Source: Planctomycetota bacterium
GTDB taxonomy: Bacteria > Planctomycetota > UBA1135 > UBA2386
Direction: 5' to 3'
Length of the DNA stretch: 9,330 nt
NCBI GenBank assembly: GCA_947455805.1
Contig: CANGSN010000091.1
Coordinates: 1-9,330, forward strand
Below are positions 1 through 5,880 of the stretch, piece by piece; positions within the stretch are counted from its first letter, which is position 1, and each line of letters starts with the position of its first letter. The notes under the pieces are model-generated. The model was not told the origin of the DNA. It ran no database searches and saw only the letters and a program-made list of their open reading frames with translations. Made by a program: the position numbers and the translations under genes.

Positions 1-1
1 C

Positions 2-178
2 GTGGTGCCTCGCCACAGCGCGAAGATCCCGCACGGCGGCTGCGTGCTGGTGGCGCTGCAGGCGCCGGTGCCGGTGGTCGAGCTGATGCTGGCGACCGCG
101 CGCGGCGAGCCGACGGCGGAACTGTCGGCGCTGGCCGCGGCGCTGGTGGCGCGCGCGAAGCTGCTCGCCGACGGTTGA
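2..178 (+). CDS. C-terminal end of a probable LysR-type transcriptional regulator (5' truncated by window edge)
   Basis: The frame beginning at base 2 is open to the TGA at 176-178, and its third codon positions are almost all G or C, as in the other genes here. It encodes the last 58 residues of a protein. The pattern resembles the end of a LysR-type effector-binding domain: a strand with V-V-P-R near the left edge, then a V-E-L-x-L-A strand, then a final alanine-rich helix. In LysR proteins this segment is the last beta-strand and helix of the periplasmic-binding-protein-like fold. The gene ends 14 bases before the 3' end of the oppositely oriented LysR gene, so the two converge. No DNA-binding part is visible. 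The family call rests on a short, low-complexity tail and is tentative; the presence of a coding end here is much more certain than its identity. Confidence 0.5.
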   Translation: MVPRHSAKIPHGGCVLVALQAPVPVVELMLATARGEPTAELSALAAALVARAKLLADG

Positions 179-192
179 AGAAGAGCGGATGT

Positions 193-1074
193 TCAGTGCT
201 CCGAGCGCGGCGCACACGCGATCAGCGCGTCGAGCATCGGGTTCTCCGGCGCGTCCTTGCGCCACAGCAACCACACCGGGAACTGCACGCGCGGGCGGCC
301 CCACGGGAACGCCGCGAGTCGCCGACCGGCGGGGCCGTCCTCGTCGAGGCTCGGCACCAGCGACCAGCCGAGCCCGGCTTCGACGTAACCGAGGATCGCG
401 TCGGCGGTGTCGAGGCCGATGACTTGCGTGGGCGCGCAGCCGACGCCGGCCAGCGCCTGCATCTGCAAGGTGTGCGGGCGGCTGCCGACCGGATAGGCGA
501 GGAACGGCAGGTCGGCGAGCGTGCGCAGCTCGGGCGCGCGGCGGCCGGTGGCGCGTTCGCGCGGCACGACGAGGCACGGGTGCAGCGTCGCGACCTGCTG
601 GCTGGCGATGTCCGGTGGCACCTCCGGCAACCACGCCAGCAGCGCGTCGGCGGCGCCGGTGCGCAGCGGTGCCACGTCGGCGCGCAGCAGTTCCTGCAGC
701 TGCAGCTGGCAGTGCGGGCGCTGGCGGCGCAGGGCGGTGAGCCACGGCGGCAGCAGCTGGCGGATCAGCAGCGACTCGGCGTGGATCGACAGCACGCCGT
801 CGAACTCGCCGGTCTGCACGCGGCGTACGACCGCTGGCAGGTCGCGCAGGAACGGCCCGACGAACGCCAGCAGGTGCGCGCCGGCCGCCGTCGGCCGCAT
901 CTGGTCCTTGCCTACACGTTCGAGCAGCTGCAAGCCGATCTCGGCCTCGAGCTTCTTGATCTGCTGGTGCAAGGCCGGCTGCGTGATCGGGTAGGACGCC
1001 GCGCGCGCGGCGCGGGCGTAGCCGCCGTGGCTGGCGACGAGGTGCAGGACTTCCAGGCGGCGCAGGTCGACCAT
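193..1074 (-). CDS. LysR-type transcriptional regulator
   Basis: This is a predicted cytoplasmic DNA-binding regulator of 293 residues, a normal LysR length. The start is ATG at 1074, because the protein then begins M-V-D-L-R-R-L-E-V-L, the canonical first helix of the family. The frame can be extended to 1170, but that would add 32 arginine-rich residues not seen in LysR proteins and would overlap the divergent gene. The winged helix-turn-helix covers about residues 1-60, with the helix-turn-helix around 18-37 (G-Y-A-R-A-A-R-A through T-Q-P-A-L-H-Q-Q-I-K-K-L-E) and the wing near 55-65 (M-R-P-T-A-A-G). A linker helix follows, then the co-inducer-binding domain at about 92-285. The gene is divergent from the lysophospholipid transporter/acyltransferase fusion, with 94 bp between the starts, so that gene is its most likely target. 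LysR proteins commonly repress themselves and activate the divergent neighbour. No Shine-Dalgarno sequence is evident, and the effector cannot be deduced. Confidence 0.9.
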   Translation of the reverse strand: MVDLRRLEVLHLVASHGGYARAARAASYPITQPALHQQIKKLEAEIGLQLLERVGKDQMRPTAAGAHLLAFVGPFLRDLPAVVRRVQTGEFDGVLSIHAESLLIRQLLPPWLTALRRQRPHCQLQLQELLRADVAPLRTGAADALLAWLPEVPPDIASQQVATLHPCLVVPRERATGRRAPELRTLADLPFLAYPVGSRPHTLQMQALAGVGCAPTQVIGLDTADAILGYVEAGLGWSLVPSLDEDGPAGRRLAAFPWGRPRVQFPVWLLWRKDAPENPMLDALIACAPRSEH

Positions 1075-1111
1075 GAAGCGCAGCTTAACGACGCCACAAG
1101 AACAAGTTGCT

Positions 1112-1128
1112 CCGGATGAACGATCCGG
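1112..1128. repeat. 6-bp inverted repeat CCGGAT-N5-ATCCGG upstream of the fusion gene
   Basis: Both arms are perfect (1112-1117 and 1123-1128) around the five-base spacer GAACG. The repeat lies 40 bases before the ATG of the transporter/acyltransferase gene. It could be half of an operator or a small hairpin in the leader. In DNA this GC-rich a repeat of this size can occur by chance, so only the structure is asserted. Confidence 0.4.
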
Positions 1129-1145
1129 CGCGCGATAGTCCTGCT

Positions 1146-1159
1146 GTCGCGATCGCGAC
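1146..1159. repeat. 14-bp perfect palindrome made of two tandem TCGCGA sites, just before the fusion gene start
   Basis: The sequence GTCGCGATCGCGAC reads the same on both strands. Its core is two abutting TCGCGA hexamers (1147-1152 and 1153-1158). It ends nine bases before the ATG at 1169, where a ribosome binding site would normally sit, and no purine-rich Shine-Dalgarno sequence accompanies it. A role as repressor operator or translation-blocking hairpin is possible but unproven. Confidence 0.45.
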
Positions 1160-1168
1160 CGAGACACC

Positions 1169-4100
1169 ATGACCGAACCGAACCGTCCGACCCCACGTCA
1201 TCCGCTCGCCGGGCTGCTCGTGGCACAGTTCCTGGGCGCCTTCAACGACAACGCCTTCAAGATGGTCGTGCTGCTGCTGGCGCTCGCCCAGGTGGCGCCC
1301 GGCGACGAGGCGGCGGACCAGTACGAGACGACCCTGGCGTTCGTCGTGTTCACGCTGCCGCTGATGCTCGGCTCGCTGCCGGCGATGGCGCTCGGCGACC
1401 GCTTCGGCAAGCGCGACCTGATCGTCTGGACCAAGGCCCTCGAGGTCGTGCTGATGCTGCTCGGCACCGTGGCCTTGTGGGCGAGCCCGGTCGGCTGGGC
1501 GCCGCTGGTGGTGCTGGCCGGCATGGGCCTGCAGAGTGCACTGTTCGCGCCGGGCAAGTACGGCATCCTGCCGGAACTGCTGCCGCACGACCGGCTGGCG
1601 ACCGCCAACGGCCAGCTCGAGGGCGCCAGCTTCGTCGCCATCATCCTCGGCACCGCCGCCGGCGGTGTGCTGCTCGAGGCCATCGGCGGGCAGGCGTGGA
1701 TCGCCGGCGCGCTGCTGACCGTGCTCGCGGTCGCCGGCTTCGTCGGCGCCCTGGCGGTGCCGCGCACGGCACCGGCGTCGACGGTGGTCGAACCGTTCTC
1801 CCAGGTGCTCGGCGGCGCCTGGCGCGCGCTGCGCTCCGATCGCGCGTTGTGGCTCGCGGCGCTCGGCTCGGTCGCGTTCTGGGGCCTCGCATCGCTGCTC
1901 GGCCAGGACGTGCTGGTCTACGGCAAGCAGGTGCTCGGCTTCTCCGACAAGTACAAGGGCCTGCCGTACGCGCTGTTCGCCATCGGCGTCGGTGTCGGTG
2001 CCGGACTCGCCGGCAAGCTGTCGCGCGGCGTCGTCGAGGTCGGCCTGATCCCGCTCGGCGCGCTCGGCCTCGCCTTCGGCACGGCGGCCCTCGGGGTGCT
2101 GGTGCCCGGCGTCGTCGGCACGTTCGTGTGGATGGCGCTGCTCGGCGTCGCCAGCGGCTTCGTCGTCGTGCCGCTGAACGCGGTGGTGCAGTGGAAGGCG
2201 CCGGCGGCGCGCCGCGGCGCCATCATCGCGCTGGTCAACTGCCTGTCGTTCGCCGGCATCCTCGCCGGCAACCTCGGCTGCCTCGCGTTGGCGCGCGCCG
2301 GCGCCGACTGCACCACGATCCTGCTGGTGGCGGCGGCGCTGACGTTCGCGGCGACGCTGTGGGCGATCTGGCTGCTGCCGCAGGCGCTGCTGCGGCTGTG
2401 CGTCGTGCTGCTGACGCGCACGCTGTATCGTCTGCGCCTCCAAGGCCAGGCGAACGTGCCCGAGACCGGTGGGGCGCTGCTGGTGCCGAACCACGTGTCG
2501 TTCCTCGACGCGCTGTTCGTGCTCGCCGCCACCGATCGGCCGATCCGCTTCGTCGTCGAGCAGTACTGGTATGAACGGCCGTACCTGAAGCCGTTCCTGC
2601 AGGCGCTGCGCGCGATCCCGATCGCCGGCAGCGGCGGCCCGCGCGTCGTGCTGAAGGCGCTGCGCGAAGCCGGCAAGGCGCTCGACGACGGCGAGCTCGT
2701 ATGCCTGTTCGCCGAGGGCGAGATCACGCGCATGGGCAGCCTGCTGCCGTTCCGCCGCGGCATGCAGCGCATCCTGAAGGGACGCACGGCGCCGGTCGTG
2801 CCGGTGCACCTCGATCGCGTCTACGGCTCGCTCGGCAGCGCGCGCCAGGGCCGCGTGCAGATCGTGCCGACGAAGATCCCGTGCCCGGTGACGGTGTCGT
2901 TCGGCACGCCGATGCCGGCGAACGTCGAGCCGGTGCAGGTGCGGGCCGCGGTCGAAGGCCTCGCCGAAGCGGCGTGGCGGCTGCGCGCCGACGAACTGCC
3001 GGCGCTGCACGCGAAGTTCGTGCGCTCGGTGCGCCGTGCGCCGTGGCGCCTGTGCCTGTCGGACAGCCAGGGCAAGCGGCTGTCGCGCGGCAAGGCGCTG
3101 GCGACGACGGTGGTGCTGGCGCGGCGCCTGCGCGCGGCGTGGCAGGGCCAGGACAAGGTCGGCCTGCTGCTGCCGCCGTCGATCGGCGGCGCACTCGCGG
3201 CGATGGCCGCGAGCCTGTCGGGCCGCACCGCGGTGTCGCTGAACTTCACCGTCGGCCAGAACGCGTTCGACTCGGCGATCCGCCAGGCGCAGCTGCGCAC
3301 GGTGCTGAGCTCGCGCGCGTTCCTCGAGAAGGTCAAGGTGACGATCCCCGAGGGCGTCACGCTGCTGCTGCTCGAGGACGTGCTGAAGGACGTCGGCACC
3401 GGCGAACGGCTCGGTGCGCTTCTGCGGGCGCTGCTGCTGCCGCTCGGCTGGCTCGAGCGCGCGTGCGGTGCGTCCCGCAAGGTCACGCGCGACGACGTGG
3501 CGACGATCCTGTTCAGCAGCGGCAGCACCGGCGAGCCGAAGGGCGTGATGCTGACGCACGGCAACGTGCAGTCGAACTGCGACGGCGTGGCGCAGCTGAT
3601 CCCGCTCGACCACCATGACCGCCTCGTCGGCGTGCTGCCGCTGTTCCACTCGTTCGGCAACATGGCGCTGTGGTACGCGGTGCAGCAGGGTGCCGGCATC
3701 GTGTTCCACCCGAACCCTCTCGACGCCGCCGCAGTCGGCGAGATCGTCGCCACGCAGCGCGCGACGATCCTGCTGGCGACGCCGACGTTCTTGCAGCTCT
3801 ACCTGCGCCGTTGCGAGCCGGGGCAGCTCGGCTCGCTGCGCATCGTGCTGACCGGCGCCGAGAAGCTGACCGACGAACTCGCCGACGCGTTCGCCGACCG
3901 CTTCGGCATCCGGCCGGTGCAGGGCTACGGCGCCACCGAGACGGCGCCGGCGGTCGCGATCAGCGCGCCGGGCTACCGCGCCGCGGGCTTCTACCAGGCC
4001 GGCGTGCGCCGCGGTTCGGTCGGGCGGCCGCTGCCCGGCGTCACCGTGCGCATCGTCGATCCGGAGACGAAGGTCGAGAAGCCGATCGGCGAGAGCGGCC

Positions 4101-4585
4101 TCGTGCTGGTGCGCGGCGCCAACGTCATGCGCGGCTACCTCGGCCGCGACGACCTGACGGCGGCGGCGCTGCACGACGGCTGCTACATCACCGGCGACAT
4201 CGGCCGCGTCGACGACGACGGCTTTTTGTTCCTCACCGACCGCATGTCGCGCTTCAGCAAGATCGGCGGCGAGATGGTGCCGCACGGCGTGGTCGAGGAG
4301 CACCTGCAGGCGTGCAGTGGCAAGACCGAACGCGCGTTCGCGGTCTGCGGCGTGCCCGATGCGAAGAAGGGCGAGCGGCTGATGGTGCTGACGACGCTGG
4401 CGGCGCCAGCGCTCGCCGACGTGGTCAAGAAGATGGCGACGCGCGGCCTGCCGGCGCTGTTCGTGCCGCGCGTGGACCAGTTCGTGCCGGTGGCGGCGCT
4501 GCCGGTGCTGGGCACGGGCAAGATCGACCTGCGCAAGGTGAAGGAGCTGTGCCTCGCGGCGGCGGCCCCGGCGGCGGACGGCTGA
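1169..4585 (+). CDS. LplT-Aas fusion: MFS lysophospholipid transporter, PlsC-type acyltransferase and acyl-ACP synthetase in one chain
   Basis: The 1138-residue inner-membrane protein has three parts. Residues about 10-405 are an MFS transporter with around twelve hydrophobic segments, F-N-D-N near residue 25 and a G-D-R-F-G-K-R loop at 76-82, as in LplT. Residues about 425-600 are a PlsC acyltransferase with the catalytic H442-x4-D447 (N-H-V-S-F-L-D), F-A-E-G at 514-517 and V-P-V-H near 544. Residues about 630-1135 are an AMP-forming ligase: P-loop S-S-G-S-T-G-E-P-K-G at 783-792, G-Y-G-A-T-E-T at 919-925, T-G-D at 1008-1010, K-I-G-G-E at 1031-1035 and catalytic lysine K1118 in G-T-G-K. In E. 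coli, LplT and Aas are adjacent separate proteins: LplT moves lysophosphatidylethanolamine inward, and Aas activates a fatty acid on ACP and restores the diacyl lipid. The same recycling path is inferred here. The ATG is chosen because the transporter begins immediately after it; the ribosome binding site is weak. Exact substrates are not visible, and the ligase could use CoA instead of ACP. Confidence 0.92.
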   Translation: MTEPNRPTPRHPLAGLLVAQFLGAFNDNAFKMVVLLLALAQVAPGDEAADQYETTLAFVVFTLPLMLGSLPAMALGDRFGKRDLIVWTKALEVVLMLLGTVALWASPVGWAPLVVLAGMGLQSALFAPGKYGILPELLPHDRLATANGQLEGASFVAIILGTAAGGVLLEAIGGQAWIAGALLTVLAVAGFVGALAVPRTAPASTVVEPFSQVLGGAWRALRSDRALWLAALGSVAFWGLASLLGQDVLVYGKQVLGFSDKYKGLPYALFAIGVGVGAGLAGKLSRGVVEVGLIPLGALGLAFGTAALGVLVPGVVGTFVWMALLGVASGFVVVPLNAVVQWKAPAARRGAIIALVNCLSFAGILAGNLGCLALARAGADCTTILLVAAALTFAATLWAIWLLPQALLRLCVVLLTRTLYRLRLQGQANVPETGGALLVPNHVSFLDALFVLAATDRPIRFVVEQYWYERPYLKPFLQALRAIPIAGSGGPRVVLKALREAGKALDDGELVCLFAEGEITRMGSLLPFRRGMQRILKGRTAPVVPVHLDRVYGSLGSARQGRVQIVPTKIPCPVTVSFGTPMPANVEPVQVRAAVEGLAEAAWRLRADELPALHAKFVRSVRRAPWRLCLSDSQGKRLSRGKALATTVVLARRLRAAWQGQDKVGLLLPPSIGGALAAMAASLSGRTAVSLNFTVGQNAFDSAIRQAQLRTVLSSRAFLEKVKVTIPEGVTLLLLEDVLKDVGTGERLGALLRALLLPLGWLERACGASRKVTRDDVATILFSSGSTGEPKGVMLTHGNVQSNCDGVAQLIPLDHHDRLVGVLPLFHSFGNMALWYAVQQGAGIVFHPNPLDAAAVGEIVATQRATILLATPTFLQLYLRRCEPGQLGSLRIVLTGAEKLTDELADAFADRFGIRPVQGYGATETAPAVAISAPGYRAAGFYQAGVRRGSVGRPLPGVTVRIVDPETKVEKPIGESGLVLVRGANVMRGYLGRDDLTAAALHDGCYITGDIGRVDDDGFLFLTDRMSRFSKIGGEMVPHGVVEEHLQACSGKTERAFAVCGVPDAKKGERLMVLTTLAAPALADVVKKMATRGLPALFVPRVDQFVPVAALPVLGTGKIDLRKVKELCLAAAAPAADG

Positions 4586-4624
4586 TCGGTCGTTGCGATC
4601 GGGCTTTCCCCGGCGCCTGCTAGG

Positions 4625-4657
4625 TCGTGGGCATTTTGTCGTGCAAAATGCCCACGA
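4625..4657. repeat. 33-bp interrupted palindrome abutting the ATPase start codon
   Basis: The left arm TCGTGGGCATTTTG (4625-4638) is perfectly complementary to the right arm CAAAATGCCCACGA (4644-4657), with the five-base centre TCGTG. The first five bases of the left arm are the same as the centre, so a direct repeat is nested inside. The last base of the right arm is the A of the favoured ATG at 4657, and a second in-frame ATG (4648) lies inside the right arm. As DNA it could bind a dimeric regulator, for example the gene's own product. As RNA it would form a 14-bp hairpin that masks the start. It has no U-tract after the stem, so it does not look like an intrinsic terminator for the upstream gene. 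Confidence 0.85.
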
Positions 4658-5802
4658 TGTATCAGCGCCTGCTGGAGCTGCCCAAGACCTCCTTCTTCCT
4701 GTTCGGCCCGCGTGCCACCGGGAAGACGACCTGGCTGCGTCAGGTCCTGCCCGAGGCCCTTTGGGTCGACCTCGTCCCCAGTGAGGCGTTCGTCCGCTAT
4801 CTGCGCGAGCCGTCGCTGTTCCGCCGCGAGGTCGAGGCCCTGCCCAAGGGTGGCTGGGTGGTCGTCGACGAGGTGCAGAAGGTGCCGACGCTGCTCGACG
4901 AGGTGCATGCGCTGATCGCGCGGCACGGCAAGGGCTACCGCTTCGCGTTGAGTGGTTCGAGCGCGCGCAAGCTGCGGCGGCTCGACGCCAACCTGCTGGC
5001 CGGGCGTGTCGTGAACCGCGCGTTCTTCCCGCTGACCTTGGCCGAGACGGGGTTCCGTGTCGCCATCGACGACGTCCTGCGCATCGGCCTGCTGCCCGGC
5101 GTCTGCTCCGACCCCGACGTCGCCGAGGACACGCTCGAGGCGTACGCGTCGAACTACGTGCACCAGGAGATCCAGCAAGAGGCGCTGATCAAGGACCTCG
5201 CTGGCTTCGCGCGCTTCCTGCGCGTCGCTGCGATCCTCAACGGGCAGTCGGTCTCCGCGAGCAACGTCGCCAACGAAGCCGCCGTGGCCCGGGCCACGGT
5301 GCAGCGCTACTTCCAGATCCTGGTCGACACGCTGATCGGCGTGATGGTCCCGGCGTGGCAGCCGCGCCTGAAGGTGCGCGAGGTCGCGCATCCCCGCTTC
5401 TACTTCTTCGATCCCGGCGTGGCCCGCGCGGTCGCGGGACGGATTCGTGCCCCGGTTCACGATCAGGAACGCGGCGCGCTGCTGGAGACCTGGGTGCTGC
5501 ACGAGTTGCGCGCGCACATGCAGTTCGCGCAGACCGGTGGCGAAGTGCAGTGGTATCGCACGGGTGCTGGTGCCGAGGTCGACTTCGTCTGGCAGGGCCC
5601 GCATCACGCGATCGGCATCGAGGTCAAGGCCAGCGAGCGATGGCGTTCGGATGCCGGCGCGGCCTTGCGGGAACTGGTGGCGAAGAAGGTGATCCGCAAG
5701 GCGGTGGCGGTCTACCTCGGCGACCGTGCGCTGGTGGACGGCGGCATCGAGGTCGTGCCCGCCCGGGCGTTCGCCGAACGGCTTGGTGAGTTGCTCGGCT
5801 GA
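4657..5802 (+). CDS. AAA_14 / DUF4143 family ATPase
   Basis: The protein has 381 residues from ATG 4657, typical for this family. In-frame alternatives are ATG 4648 and GTG 4627, but both lie inside the palindrome, and family members usually begin within a few residues of the M-x-x-R-L-L segment used here. The N-terminal AAA+ domain (about 10-160) has Walker A G-P-R-A-T-G-K-T-T (17-25), Walker B V-V-V-D-E (68-72) and a sensor-like L-S-G-S-S-A-R-K-L stretch near 98-106. A winged-helix-like segment (about 195-222) follows. The DUF4143 C-terminus carries E-V-D-F (D309) and I-E-V-K (E322, K324), spaced like the D...E-x-K core of PD-(D/E)xK nuclease folds. Families with this layout are common, often solitary, and mostly uncharacterised. 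It lies 71 bases after the transporter/acyltransferase gene on the same strand, but shared function is not apparent. ATP hydrolysis is a safe inference; nuclease activity is not established. Confidence 0.9.
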   Translation: MYQRLLELPKTSFFLFGPRATGKTTWLRQVLPEALWVDLVPSEAFVRYLREPSLFRREVEALPKGGWVVVDEVQKVPTLLDEVHALIARHGKGYRFALSGSSARKLRRLDANLLAGRVVNRAFFPLTLAETGFRVAIDDVLRIGLLPGVCSDPDVAEDTLEAYASNYVHQEIQQEALIKDLAGFARFLRVAAILNGQSVSASNVANEAAVARATVQRYFQILVDTLIGVMVPAWQPRLKVREVAHPRFYFFDPGVARAVAGRIRAPVHDQERGALLETWVLHELRAHMQFAQTGGEVQWYRTGAGAEVDFVWQGPHHAIGIEVKASERWRSDAGAALRELVAKKVIRKAVAVYLGDRALVDGGIEVVPARAFAERLGELLG

Positions 5803-5880
5803 GCTGCTGGTTGGCTCGCAGGGCGCTGGGCAGCGAAGGCTGCGCGTCGTCGTGCGGAACAGCGCTGATGCGCGGCAGGC

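Larger units (their letters stand above)
1075..1168. promoter_or_regulatory. Divergent intergenic control region between the LysR gene and the LplT-Aas fusion gene
   Basis: These 94 bases hold the 5' ends of both divergent genes, so promoters for both must lie here or extend into the genes. The stretch 1083-1110 is the least GC-rich part of the neighbourhood and contains TTAAC and AACAAGTT, the sort of A/T content expected at a LysR-bound promoter. I could not place a well-spaced -35/-10 pair on either strand, and I found no clean T-N11-A LysR box. Two inverted repeats in the right half are listed separately. The role is inferred from gene arrangement. Confidence 0.45.

Noticed and set aside
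1082..1110. A LysR T-N11-A box in the divergent region
   Set aside because: The A/T-richer stretch has suggestive pieces such as TTAAC and GTT, but no dyad with the required spacing could be aligned.
175..1119. A 314-codon plus-strand open frame opposite the LysR gene
   Set aside because: It is a shadow frame: the LysR reading has the family's helix-turn-helix and normal length, while this one is arginine-rich without recognisable structure.
1085..4303. A 1072-codon open frame on the minus strand opposite the LplT-Aas fusion
   Set aside because: Its translation is dominated by arginine, alanine, glutamine and histidine with no domain, as expected when a high-GC gene is read on the opposite strand. 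The plus-strand frame has clear conserved motifs along its whole length.
4625..4657. The large palindrome considered as an intrinsic terminator of the fusion gene
   Set aside because: No T-rich tract follows the right arm, and the stem abuts the next gene's start codon, which fits a control element better.
4183..5607. A 474-codon minus-strand frame across the ATPase gene and the fusion gene end
   Set aside because: It spans two genes with intact conserved motifs on the other strand and has no recognisable domain.
5830..5843. Small hairpin GCAGC-GAAG-GCTGC in the convergent spacer, considered as a terminator
   Set aside because: The stem is only five base pairs and no T-run follows on either strand. 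The 78-bp spacer probably holds transcription ends, but nothing distinctive can be called.
4585..5880. The idea that the ATPase is part of a defence island or mobile element
   Set aside because: No restriction, toxin, integrase, transposase or repeat border is visible on either side, and codon use looks like that of its neighbours.
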